A stretch of 64,000 nt of DNA from Apus apus (lineage: Eukaryota; Chordata; Aves; Apodiformes; Apodidae), in assembly GCF_020740795.1 (NCBI RefSeq), contig NC_067301.1, positions 2,542,001 through 2,606,000 of the forward strand, read 5' to 3'. Every line of letters starts with the position of its first letter. The first letter of the stretch is position 1. The notes under the pieces are model-generated. The model made no database searches, was not told the DNA's origin, and was given only the letters and a program-made list of their open reading frames with translations. Positions 53,201 to 62,882 of the stretch are shown piece after piece. The translations under genes were made by a program, and so were the position numbers.

Positions 53201-56200
53201 TCTGAACTTCAATACTGAAAAAGAAATCTTAGTTTTTGTATTCTTGGGGCTCAGTTTCCCTGCCAGAAAAGTGGGGAAAGCCAAATGAACTTCCCAAGGA
53301 AAAAGAAGGGTGAGTTTAATTAAATCAGTTTTGTCAGTTGCTTTGACAGCTGCAAATATAAGTAGTTGCTATTATAGCCACTAATAATTCAGAATTATAT
53401 TTAATGTTCTTTTGGTTCTCTTCTTTGTATAGTTGCCAGAGGTAACCAAGCATTTTTAGGTCATTTTATTACTTTTTAATACCTAGTTTGGTGTTGGATT
53501 TCTGCTGTACTTGCCTTCGTGTAGAACACGTGTGTTTGTGCCACATGCACTCAGTCAACAAAAAGCTTCACAAAAACCATGACCACTGTTCAACCACGAA
53601 GGAAAAGAAATGTGGAAAATGCAAACAGGCCTCTCTGAGAAATGTCTGTTGATCACTTCATGCCTAAGCTGGTTAGTAATGTGGTATTGTTTGATGCTCA
53701 GGTTTACTGATTGAATACATGGCTGTTGTGTGCTGTAGTCAGCATGTCACCTGAGGATCCCCTGGAGCTTGCCAAACAGGGATTAATTACTCAGTGCTCC
53801 CTGTGTCTCTGGGAAGCAGATGTTTATCAATTTAGCAATGGGGAAGTCAAAGCTAAGAGATGAGTGATGTGGCAGCTAATACCAGCTTTGTTAGGCCTGC
53901 TCGTTGCTCCACTCATCATAAACCATCTCTTTTGTAAGACTATTCAGCAGAGTCAGAAGCAAATGGGGACTAATGATAATCTCACTAAACAAGGGGCTTT
54001 GTGGTTGAGCTCTCACCACCAGTGCCCCTCAGTAAGGATGTCCTTTCCCCTCTGATCTTGTCTGGCCTCCTCTACCACCTCCGCCAGCTCTGTCCTTCTA
54101 ACTGCACTCCAAGCACAGCTTCTGAAACACAGTTCCAGGCACCCACAGAATTACCTCAGCTTGTAGTGATGCCAACGACTTGATTTCTGCCTCCCTTTGC
54201 CAGGAGGACTTTCTTGCTTTGATCACTTTTTGGATGTGAGTGATTATTCTCCTTGGTGCTTGGCAGGGCCATTTAATGCAAGTTAGTAGAACCAAGCCAG
54301 ATGTGTTCTTGCTGTCCTCTGATAACAGTCTAGGTTATTATTTCTGTTCCCTTGGGATGTAAAAATGCTTCTGGGAGGGTTTTTGTCACCTAAAAATCAT
54401 GCTGCTGAATGGCTTCTTTAAAGGACAAAGAAAAATTCACAGTGCAAACCCCTCTGGACTGTGGGGAATTGCTGATAACTCTGAGCAAGGAAACTCAGGC
54501 CTCATCCTTTCAGCTGGAAGGGCTCTGCTTTCCACGGAATGACTGGCAGAAGAGCTTGTGGATTGTTTTCTCTCCCCTCACGACGGAAATAGCCCAAGGC
54601 CTGGAAAAGCATTAGCAGGAAGAGCACAGCATCAGGAAGTACACAGGGCACCCAGCCAGGACATGACTGCACAGCTTTTAGCTGCCCAACAATTGGGACA
54701 TTGCTTTTTTTTGGGAGAAGGGGTTCAGTTCCTTCTTGGTTTCGAGTCAGGTGCCTGCAGCTGGGTGAGCATGGGAACCCAGAGTGCTGAGCATCCCTGT
54801 GTGCAGCCAGCAGCCACTGCCTGGGGTGTCCTGTGGATGTCAGGAGCCACAAGAGCTGTGGACATGACAAGCATGGAGGTCCAGCAGGGATCACACATGA
54901 CACTTGCCATACCTGTTCTTCTCTCTTCTGTGTTCGTTCAGGATGGAGCAGTGGAGCTCAGTAGTGCTGAGGTGGCATTACTCATCCCAGTGAAGTTATT
55001 CCAGGTTCTCAGCTTGTTTGTGTAACTGAAAGGGTTTTGCCTTTTATCTATGACACACTGGTTGAACAGTGGGAGGATTTAAATTTGGGAATGAAATTGG
55101 CAGAGAGTTTAGCCCAGTGCTTATGTTCTGCAGTAAGCAGTTGTACTGAAACCTATTATTTCTCTAGGGGAGTGTGATCAATGGACTCTGGAACTGCATT
55201 TGTGAGCAGGATAAGGGCATTCTGAACACAAGAAGCCACATGTTGTACCCTTGAAGGGTGGGAAATGAGGTGTTGAAGAATCTGATGGTCTCTTTCCCCA
55301 AGCCTTCTGCCTCTCTGCAGCAAATGTGCTGGGCCTATCTTGGCTATAGGAAGCAGGGGCTGTCAAGAAGCATCTCAGCTAATGCTGCTTTAGTTCACAG
55401 CCAGCTTTTTTGCTGGAAGGGCACAGGTCATCATGAAGTTCAATGGCATTCATGCACATCATTCTGAGGAGGGACAGTGGAGTTTGTGAGCAAGGGAGTC
55501 AGTAGCTGGCATTTCTAGATTCTGCAGGTCCTTTTCTCTTCCACTTGCAGCTTATCCAAGATCACAGAACAGATTGTCAAGGTCCCTTCCAACCCAAATC
55601 ATTCTGTGATTCTATGAATGCCTGGCTGCACTACCCCTAACCACATCTCAGCCTCAGAATTCATTTCCCCAAGGAATTAATATAGTTAGAAAAACCTTTT
55701 ATGTCCTGTCTGTACACCAAATATAAAGCTCAAATTTCATGCTCTCCTAGCCATAGTCAGTTGTGTTCATACCTTCATGGATACCAGACCCAAAATGTCT
55801 TCCTCCTCCACACAGAGTCCAAATGTATCAGCTCCTTTTGTTAGTTTATGATGAAAATGGGAAGTAAATTGCAGATGCTCTCTCCACCTTCTGGCAAGAG
55901 ATCTGTTGCTAGACCACCTTGCTGCACTGGCCTCTAGCTGATGTCTGCAGATGGAACAACGGCTGCTCTTGCTTTCCTGAAAATAAAAGCATCCCCAGAA
56001 ACCCCAGCTCTCTTTTTTGTAGCTGGTTATTATGTCCAGCTATCAGGAGCATGAAGAAACCAAGTGGAAAAATTGAATCTGGCAGGAAGAGTGCGATGCA
56101 TGAAGGCACACGACTCCCAAATCCAGAGAACAAAAATAGCTGTGAGAGAAAAAAATTGCCTGAAAGAAGCTCTTTAATTATTCCATTTCATTCAAAAGCT

Positions 56201-59200
56201 TTGCCCCTGGCACCCCAGGCTGCTGTTGGTGTAGGGCAGCTCTATGTGTTGCAGTAAAGCCTCAGCACTGCATTATTAGAGAGAAAGAAGCTTCTTTTCT
56301 GGCTGTCTTTTCAAAGAGCTGGTAGCAGATCGATTGTGGCCAGAGCCCTGGGCACAGGGGGATCTGTCCTTTCCTAGGGAATCACCAGGATTGCATTTTC
56401 AGTCTGGCTGATGCGAGGGTGAAGGAGTTGAGATTTCTGCTTGGATTTTAGAGGCTGGAAGAAGTGTTGGAGGAAAGCAAAGAAATAATTACCCAGGAGG
56501 TTTTTTTTCAGTCTGGTGGAGAAAGTTCCTGGGTTGTTGTTGCTATGGCACAGAGGACTGAAAGCCTCATGATGGTGCTTGCTGCCACTGCCATGGAAAG
56601 GCAAAGTCATGTCTCTGTGCTGACAGGGCAATAACCAGCAGCCTGGTGGATCTGTGTTTCAGGGCACTGACAACACCCTGTCTTCTAGAAGCCACCCATT
56701 CCCTTCTGTGGTGTCTGAAGTCTACATCTGTCTCTAACGCCTGCAAGCTGACACTTTTGAAGCTTATGAGGAGCACTGAGAATATTGCAAAGCTCTGAAA
56801 TGCTCTTGTGGGTGTTGTTTGTGTTGAAGGTGGCCACACTGACATCTGAGTTTTCTCTAATTAGGGAGCAGATATTTGGTTTTCTATCTGTCTCTGAAAT
56901 TAAGTCAACTGCAGTTGACTCCCTGTTGGCTGAGATGTTGTTCCAAGGATCATTGCAGCAGGACAGAAAAGTAAGATCTGTTAGTTTAATTTTAATTTGA
57001 ACAAGTCCCTTGCTGCCCAGTGGCACAGGTACCAGCTGTACTCAGAACCAGCAGGAGGAAGAAGGGAGGGATGCCAGGTCAGGAGAGCAGTGCAACTCTC
57101 TACCTGCAGAGAGTGTGGTCTGGCCTTCTGCTGGAGTTTGCAATGTCCCTTTTGGTTGTGTGGCTTGAGTGAGGCTGCAGATGCAGCAGAGTCAGGCCTT
57201 GGGCTGGGGAGTAGTTTCACTGAATTCCTGCTCCCACCCTGGTGAGGGCAGGTTTAGTCTCAAGCCAAGTCTCTGCCTAGGATGAGAGAAGTGATGAGTG
57301 GGGTGAGGGAAGGTATAAGAAATGCTCCGTTTAAAGTGCTCTGCAGGTATCAGACTTTCTGGAAGTAGGTATTTTTCCTTGCCTGGCAGGAAGCAGAGGA
57401 GCCAGCTCTAGGCAATACTTGTATTTTCTTGCATCCGGTGTTTTTTGAATGAAAGCAGATTCCAGGCTGTCTGCTATGGTATATAATGGTGATTAATAAC
57501 CCGGCCTGTTTCCTCTGGATTTGATGTTCAGCTTATGTTAAGATGTAGGGAGGATTGTTTGCTGAGATGACATCAGGAGCTCTTGGATGAAGGGAGCAGG
57601 GACACATCTTTTCTACACACAACACTGGCAGGGTTCCGGTGCTCCTCACTGCTCACAGAGCTGAAGGACATCACAGCTCTTTTAGGAACAGCAGACCTAC
57701 CCCTTCTCCTTCAGATTCACTTTTTGAAAGAAACCAGATGAGGAGGGGGTGGCAGTGGAGTCACAAGTGGCCTGTAAATGGCCAGCATCCTCCTTCTCCC
57801 CTCCAGTGCTGGATTTTTTTTAAAGTCTGGGTGTAATATTACAGGAACCAACGTTTTAAATTACAAACCCACAAATTTAAGAAGCTCCTTGCAGTGAAAT
57901 TGGGGTTGCATAGCCTTGGTGTAGGAGGCTGGTGTGAGGCTTACCACATTTCCAGGTGTGTGGTTAGAGAAACAACTGCCCAAGTAGAGACATCACAGAG
58001 CAGTGAGCAGCTCTGCAAGGGAACACTCTCAGGTTTACAGTGCTTACTGTTGGACTTTGGCCTCAAAAATGTCATTTCATACCACATGCTTCAGTCTGGG
58101 AATGCCTCTGCAAATGGCTGATGTCATGTCAATATTTCTCTTTGTGAGGGAGGCCTGGTGACCTTTGCAGCTGGATTCTAAGTGTCTCATGCCACATCTG
58201 TCTAGTGACGTGGAGAGAAAACATCCGACAGTCATGGAGCAGATGTAGCTGTGTGCAAGCAGAGCCCCAGGCCTGTGAGAGACTTCTGGTGTTCAACAGC
58301 AAAAGGACCAAGACATGTTTCTGCTTGAGATATGGTTCCTGAGGTTCAAAGGACATGATTTGCCACGTGGCTGCACTTCAGGCACAGCCATAGTTTAGAA
58401 AATGGGGTTTGGTGGTACCAAAGCAAGCTGCTTGTGCCTGATGTGAGTGGATGGCTAAGGTGTGACAGTGGCTATTTCTGTGTCACTTGGCATTGCTCCC
58501 AATGAACAACATTGCCTGCAGGATCAGAACAAGGCCTCTAAATGAGTTTGCTGTGTAAAACTACCACAGCACACCTGAATTTCTCCATGCACTGACAGAA
58601 GGTAGCATAATCTCCATCTCTTTTTCAAGCCCTGTAGAATTCATTCCTGATGAGGTGTGATCCTTCTCCTGAGTAAGTCAGTCCTGAGCTTACATAGCAG
58701 CAAGAAGCTCCAAAGTGGGAAGTGTGAGTCACTCCTCCTGTCCACCACCAGCACACATACCTTAGTCCTTCTGATCTTTGTTCATCTAGGACTTCCTGGC
58801 TTCTTTCCCAATCATGAGAAGCAATCATTCATTATTTCTTGTTGTTGTCATTGCAGGGCAACCATTGATGAAGTGGAAACAGATGTGGTGGAGATAGAAG
58901 CAAAGCTTGACAAGGTAAGAAACCAATTCCTTGGTTAGGAAACCAATTCCTGCTTAGGAATATGGCCCCACCAGACTCCTCTAAAAAGTGATCCCATCTC
59001 AGGCTGCCAGGAAATTAATGTGTAACTACACTGGGGTTGTCAACAGGACCATGTCTCCCTCTACTGACAAGTACCTGTCAAGGCTCCTTTGTGAGTTGGG
59101 ACAGGAGGTCCAGACTTGGGCTCCTCATGCTGCATGATGGTCTTCTTGTACTGGTCCTGGTTCTCGGGGGACTGGCACTGCTTCTCCTGCTGTGAGGAGT

Positions 59201-62200
59201 TATTTTGGTACTGTCTTTTTCCCTTTTCCAGCACCCTGACTGTGCTGTTCAGCTGTGTGGGGTGGGAGCCATTCCATGGCCACACAGCACGGGCACCAGG
59301 GCATCAGCTCAGGGGTGTGGGGAGAGACCTGCAGGTAAACAAGGGGCTGTATTCAGCCTGGTGATGGTGGTTGCTGTCTTTTTTTCAGCCAGGCTATGCA
59401 CCACTGCTGTAATCTGACACTGGAAGTACCCTCTCAGGGACCAGTTTGGCCATTTTGCATTTGTGCTGGTGATTCTTTACACGCAGTTGGTAGTTTGGAT
59501 CCAAGTCAGAGGCTTTATGATGGAAGGTGGCTTTTCCACCCCGACTCTTCCTGATGTCTGAGACACCAGCCAAGTTGTATCTAAACAAGAACAGAGAGAA
59601 ATGAAAAACAGGAGCCAGAAGAGCTGCTGGCTTTTTATCTGTGAGATTTTCGAGAGCTAGAAAGGGATAAAACTCCTGTGTCTGATGGAGAAATGGGCTT
59701 TGTTGCAGTCACAAGCCCTGGGCAAAGCTGTGTCCTATAAAACCTATTTACTAATGAAGCTGCTTGAAATGGTTGTCTGCATAAGCTAACTAGTCTCACT
59801 GGTGAAAGCTGCAAAGGGATTTAGGTTATCTTTTTCCCTCTAAGCTACAGCTCTAAAGATAAAGTGTGGGGTGGAACTTGCTCTGATTCTAGCATTACTG
59901 CTGTCAGTGTTCCCTGTAATTAGACAACTTGGTGTGCCAGGAACAATCCTGGAGCAAGGAGGGTGGCCTTGAAGTACAAGAGCTGTTCAGGGCTCTCAGC
60001 TTTTTATTGTTTTGTGTTGTTCAGTGATACCCAAATAGCTGGCATGGCTGGTTCTTAAAGAGCAGCAAGCTGGCAAGGACTGACTCTGTTTCTCTGCCTT
60101 TTACTGTGCCCCTGAGGACTCAGTTTCTGAGCGATTAACCTTTTAACACCTGCTTAAAATGGAGGTAAAGGGCACTATAAATGATTCATCCAAGGGAACA
60201 CCAGAGATTTGGGCCGGAGTGCTGTTTCAAAAAGGTTTCCTTCGTTCTGCCCTGTGCTCCATCTGCAAAGCCATGGCTGCTCCCCTTGGGAGGGTGCTTG
60301 TGCTGAACGGTCTTCAGCTACTAGTGACAGCCTTGGCCACAAGTGTGTGCGCAGAGGAGCGCTGGAAACCGCCACGTTGCAGAATAGGCTGGATTTCCTT
60401 TCCAGAGGATCTGTCCAAACCCTTGGTGTACGTCTGGGCTCCAGATGTGACAGGAACTGCATCTGTTTGCTTTTCTTCTCTGGGCTTGGATGGGGTAGTA
60501 CAAGGCTGCTAGCAACCAGGGCTGCTCTGTCAGATTGTACAGACAGGAGAGGATGTGAGTGTGAAAGAGTGAGGACTGTATAAACTGGGTATACACAAGA
60601 TATACCACGTGTGACTGGATATATACTAATAATATATATACTATTCGTACCTTCACATACATTTAGATACAGTTTTACAGAACTGCAGACAGAGGCAAAC
60701 AAGCTTCTTCTGCAATATGTGCATATGGATTAGATCCCAAAACCTTGAGGCTGCATAAATAGAACAAGCACCAGGCCCACAACCAGCACATCAACCCTCC
60801 GTGGGGCTTTGGCATCCAGGCAAACATGAGAGCTGCTCATCCCCAGCCTGTAGGTGAGGCTGGTTGACAGGGAAAGATTTCAAAAGTCATTGTCGTTAAT
60901 AAGATTAGATTCCCTAAAAAAGCTCCTGGGTTTTGAGAATGGAAAACTTCAGTTCCAGGTGTTTGTGATCAGCAGCTAAAGTTTTTCATGTAATTAAAAA
61001 GCCCAGAACAGTGAGGATTTAAAAAAATGATCTACCAACCAGATGAAGAAATTGAAAATTGTGCTGAGTGGCCAGCTGTTGCTGTAGCAAATGTTTCGAG
61101 CCTTTGTTTTGTGGATTTATCTGAAGTTGTTTAATGTAACTTTTTACAAGGAGTTTTGGCTGAAAGGAGATAGGCTAATGGCCAGGAATTCTGGCTAAGC
61201 TAAATCTTCAGTCTTTAAGCCAGTTCCAGGCATGCTAAGGCAGCTTGCTGTGGCTGGGTAGTCTGGGAATGTTTCCTGCAGCTGTTAAATTATCAACAGT
61301 TAATAAAAGTTGTCTGGAGATGTATGCCTGTGCTGCAGCAAACTAATTCCAAAGTGAGGGATCCACCCCATTTTGCTGCAAGTTCCAGGTAACTTCCCAT
61401 GTAACTTCCCTAGAAGGTGATGAGAATTGGAACTTGCTTAAAGTTGTTAATGTTTCTCCAGACAAAGCTCTTTCCAGATCTAGCAGAAAGACTGTACTAA
61501 GTCACAGGCAGCCCAGAGATGAGTGCTGTAATCCCTCACCAGTGAAATTTCCTTGGGCTGCAGAATTGTGGGAATTGATTTGCAGTTACCTGCAGTCTTA
61601 ATGGTTGAACCTGTGTGTGAGGGAACATGCTTTCCCACAGCAGACATGGCTTAAACAGTCCTGGGCAGTTGGGTTAAGGAAAACATGATACAAAAATGTC
61701 AGGCTGTGGGCTCCCCTTCATCCCAAGGTAAGAGCAAGGCAAGTCTCCACAAGTCTGCAGAACAGCCAGCTGGGCTTGGAGGCTGGACAACCCCAAAGAG
61801 CAGCATACTCCCAGCAGGGAGATTCTGGACAGCTTATCAGTCCACCCAGCACCAGCGAGTCTGATCTCTCCCCACTCAATCTGTGTGATCGGGTTCCTGC
61901 TATTGCAGTCCTGGTGCCTCAAGATAGAATGAAGAGCAGAAACCCACTGGAAAAAATGGGCTCCCCTGATTCGTCTGTCCTCAGGGGATAGCCTGGAACT
62001 GTTAAGTGACAAGTGAAACATTGACAGGGAAGGGAGATTGTCATCCCTGCTCCTGCCACGTGCAGCAAGGCTTGCTGGTGCAGCCACAGCAGGAACGTGG
62101 ATGGCGTCGTGTCCTGAAGGCCTGGGGCTGGGCTCTTGGTGCAGCTGAAAACCAGGCTGGTTGCAATTCAGCTGGATGTGCTCAGCTCCCACCTCTCTCT

Positions 62201-62882
62201 CCGTGCAGCTGGTGAAGCTCTGCAGTGGGATGATTGAAGCAGGCAAAGCCTACATCACCACCAACAAGCACTTTGTCAGCGGGGTCCGGGACTTGTCCCA
62301 GCAGTGCAAGAAGGATGAAATGATTTCGGTGAGTCCTCCTGGGGGATGGAGTGTGGGACACAGGGAGGGCTGGGGAGAGTTGAGCTTCCTGATGGTGTGA
62401 ATGGACCAGAAGTCCCAGAGGCTTACACTGTATAAGTAGCCATTTAGTGTGAGATTTTATTTTTGGAGGAATGTAATGACCATGCAATGCTGGCAGGTCA
62501 GAGTGAGATTTACTGTTAGCAGGGAGAACTGGACTTTTAAGAAGCCACAGTTCTGACAAGGTTGATGGAATCCAGGTCAGTAAGCATGAGTTATTTTGGG
62601 TTATTTAGGAAACAAGGGTAACCAGCCCACACAAGCAACAGCTGACATGTTGAGTTCAGCACTAAACTGGAAAGGACAGGGAGCTTATGGCTTCGGTGTC
62701 AGAGGTTTTTGGAAGGTTGGCTCTTCAGTGGCTTACTGAGAGTCTCCCTCAGCCATGGAACCCCCTGGGAATGAAGGGCAGCTGCTTCTGTTCACTGCCA
62801 GAACCTTTTTCTTTACCTTTTTTTGCAGGAGTGCCTCGACAAATTTGGAGACAGTCTGCAGGAAATGATTAACTATCACATG
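23249..62882 (+). CDS. ACAP3: ACAP3, ArfGAP with coiled-coil, ankyrin repeat and PH domains 3 (first 4 coding exons; continues beyond window)
   Basis: Coding exons are 23249-23295, 58857-58914, 62209-62328 and 62829-62882, joined in phase to give residues 1-93. The protein begins MTVEFEECIKDSPRFR, followed by ATIDEVETDVVEIEAKLDK, LVKLCSGMIEAGKAYITTNK, FVSGVRDLSQQCKKDEMIS and FGDSLQEMINYHM. This is the first part of the BAR domain of ACAP proteins, which bind curved membrane and, through a downstream ArfGAP domain, promote GTP hydrolysis on Arf6. The ATIDEVETDVVEIE and FVSGVRDLSQQC text matches ACAP3 rather than ACAP1 or ACAP2. PH, ArfGAP and ankyrin exons lie to the right of the window. The start is fixed by an in-frame TGA 36 bases upstream and has A at -3. 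The gene is divergent from PUSL1, the arrangement known in mammals. Confidence 0.95.
23804..23815 (+). repeat. Poly-T run just inside ACAP3 intron 1
   Basis: Twelve T residues preceded by further T-rich sequence from 23794. It is simple sequence, possibly the fossil tail of a retroposed element, with no recognisable body next to it. Confidence 0.6.
24301..24314 (+). repeat. (TG)7 microsatellite
   Basis: Seven uninterrupted TG units followed by GGGGTTGTG, in ACAP3 intron 1. Confidence 0.85.
24792..24799. promoter_or_regulatory. Perfect CRE palindrome TGACGTCA
   Basis: The full 8-bp CREB/ATF consensus, about 1.5 kb into ACAP3 intron 1, immediately before a TTTA repeat (24814-24830). A CpG-containing CRE outside a CpG island is uncommon, but a single motif is weak evidence of function. 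Confidence 0.4.
24814..24830 (+). repeat. (TTTA)n short repeat
   Basis: TTTA repeated about three times and ending in TTTT. Confidence 0.6.
29336..29440 (+). repeat. MIR-like SINE relic
   Basis: TTGGATGTGTGACTGGGGAA, AGTCCCTTTT, then CTCCTCTGTTTCATTTTCC. The order and spacing follow the MIR core (GCTGTGTGACCTTGGGCAAGTCACTTAACCTCTCTG...CAGTTTCCTCAT). It is heavily diverged, as expected for an element that predates the amniote radiation. Confidence 0.55.
31834..31849 (+). repeat. (AC)8 microsatellite
   Basis: Eight uninterrupted AC units in ACAP3 intron 1. Confidence 0.85.
35948..36040 (-). mobile_element. CR1 LINE 3'-end fragment
   Basis: Read on the minus strand: CTGCTCTGAGAGGGACACTG, then GATTAGATGACCTCCAGAGG and TCTCTTCTAACCTAAATTA. 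This matches the last part of CR1 (GGACTAGATGATCTCTAGAGGTCCCTTCCAACC). It is a short 5'-truncated copy. The 80-codon plus frame at 35710-35952 ends at its edge and is not thought to be a gene. Confidence 0.85.
46967..46984 (+). repeat. (TTGG)4.5 microsatellite
   Basis: Four and a half perfect TTGG units in ACAP3 intron 1. Confidence 0.85.
49868..50030 (-). repeat. MIR-like SINE relic, nearly full length
   Basis: On the plus strand, in MIR antisense order: CTGTACGGAGGGGGAAGCCG then AGGCAGGGAG (cf. CTGTAAAATGAGGAAACTGAGGCACAGAG), ATTGCCAGAGGTAAGGAGAC (cf. GGCAGAGCCGGGATT), AACCCAGGAGCACTGGCTCC, and CAGACTCCTGCTCCGAGTCA ending CTAGAC (cf. CCACTAGAC). The succession of matches over about 160 bases in the right order makes chance unlikely. 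Confidence 0.6.
50292..50319 (+). repeat. T-rich / poly-T tract
   Basis: CTTTTTCTTTTTC followed by 16 uninterrupted T residues (50304-50319). Simple sequence, no adjacent element recognised. Confidence 0.8.
51227..51268. promoter_or_regulatory. Cluster of three RFX/X-box-like CATGG motifs, two forming an inverted repeat
   Basis: Within 42 bases the sequence has GTTGTCATGGATAT (51227-51240), TTGTCACCATGG and GTTACCATGG (51256-51265). CACCATGG (51244-51251) and CCATGGTG (51260-51267) are perfect reverse complements with an 8-base loop. The RFX consensus is a GTTGCCATGGYAAC-type palindrome, and each copy matches at least one half-site. A regulatory role in this intron is inference. Confidence 0.4.
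53243..53285 (+). repeat. MIR-like SINE fragment
   Basis: GGGGCTCAGTTTCCCTGCCA followed by GAAAAGTGGGG parallels the MIR 3' core (GCCTCAGTTTCCTCATCTGTAAAATGGGG). Short, so moderate confidence. Confidence 0.42.
55568..55618 (+). mobile_element. CR1 LINE extreme 3' end
   Basis: AGGTCCCTTCCAACCCAAAT then CATTCTGTGATTCTATGA is the canonical CR1 terminus with its ATTCTATGA octamer-type tail. Only about 40-50 bases remain. Confidence 0.88.
58857..58914 (+). CDS. ACAP3: ACAP3 coding exon 2
   Basis: 58 nt completing Arg16 and encoding ATIDEVETDVVEIEAKLDK (17-35), start of the BAR domain's first helix. The acceptor is TTGTCATTGCAG|G and the donor is AAG|GTAAGA. It is followed at once by a 20-bp imperfect tandem duplication in the intron. 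Confidence 0.96.
58919..58957 (+). repeat. About 20-bp imperfect tandem duplication at the ACAP3 exon 2 donor
   Basis: GAAACCAATTCCTTGGTTAG is followed immediately by GAAACCAATTCCTGCTTAG. The first copy begins inside the splice donor context (GTAAGAAACC), so the donor-proximal bases are duplicated, but the GT itself is not. Confidence 0.85.
59075..59252 (-). CDS. Candidate unrecognised exon B (antisense in ACAP3 intron 2)
   Basis: On the minus strand CTCCCACCCCACACAG|CTG begins a phase-0 frame LNSTVRVLEKGKRQYQNNSS, then QQEKQCQSPENQDQYKKTIM and EEPKSGPPVPTHKGALT, ending ACAG|GTACTTG. It has 178 nt (59 codons + 1). It is hydrophilic and Q/K/E-rich, with possible coiled-coil or disordered character. 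The implied intron between A and B is 177 bases. The protein is not recognised, and no confident upstream or downstream partner exon was found. Confidence 0.3.
59430..59580 (-). CDS. Candidate unrecognised exon A (antisense in ACAP3 intron 2)
   Basis: On the minus strand, TGTTCTTGTTTAG|A opens a frame YNLAGVSDIRKSRGGKATFH continuing through DLDPNYQLRVKNHQHKCKMA to KLVPER, then AGG|GTACTT. Alternatively the frame runs on to TAG at 59396-59394. The composition (K/R/H/D/N/Q balanced, no low complexity) looks coding rather than random. If the GTACTT donor is used, the exon is 151 nt (1 + 50 codons) and ends in phase 0, the phase needed by exon B. I do not recognise the family. It may be a nested gene, a decayed pseudogene or chance. 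Confidence 0.3.
62209..62328 (+). CDS. ACAP3: ACAP3 coding exon 3
   Basis: 120 nt, exactly 40 codons (36-75), LVKLCSGMIEAGKAYITTNK through KKDEMIS, BAR domain helix 1 and loop. The acceptor is CTCTCCGTGCAG|CTG and the donor is TCG|GTGAGT. The 190-codon minus frame at 61674-62246 is an antisense shadow. Confidence 0.96.
62329..62828 (+). other. ACAP3: ACAP3 intron 3 (500 bp)
   Basis: Short GT-AG intron with a strong terminal pyrimidine tract (CTTTACCTTTTTTTGCAG). Nothing else recognised. Confidence 0.85.
62829..62882 (+). CDS. ACAP3: ACAP3 coding exon 4
   Basis: 54 nt, 18 codons (76-93), ECLDKFGDSLQEMINYHM. The acceptor is CCTTTTTTTGCAG|GAG and the donor is ATG|GTAAGA. The next exon is not present before 64000. 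Confidence 0.96.

Larger units (their letters stand above)
23296..58856 (+). other. ACAP3: ACAP3 intron 1 (35.6 kb)
   Basis: The intron splits the Arg16 codon and takes up more than half the window. I find no convincing nested gene. Long open frames (for example 36625-37164 plus, 179 codons; 44859-45428 plus, 189 codons; 44230-44775 minus, 181 codons) lack splice context and family motifs. Recognisable content is limited to the CR1 and MIR relics, simple repeats and motif clusters listed separately. The rest looks like unique intronic DNA. Confidence 0.7.
58915..62208 (+). other. ACAP3: ACAP3 intron 2 (3.3 kb)
   Basis: The intron contains the tandem duplication next to the exon 2 donor and, on the opposite strand, the two coding-like segments described below. 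A region of low stop-codon density lies at about 60160-60700, with frames of 117-175 codons on both strands but no recognisable motif. An AT-rich stretch with TATATA runs lies at 60600-60650. Confidence 0.6.

Noticed and set aside
60590-60660. TATATA-rich stretch considered as a promoter or hairpin RNA
   Set aside because: It is simple AT sequence with only partial complementarity, and no downstream transcript signal is visible.
61674-62246. 190-codon minus-strand frame
   Set aside because: It overlaps ACAP3 exon 3 in antisense. The plus-strand exon is clearly the real coding sequence.
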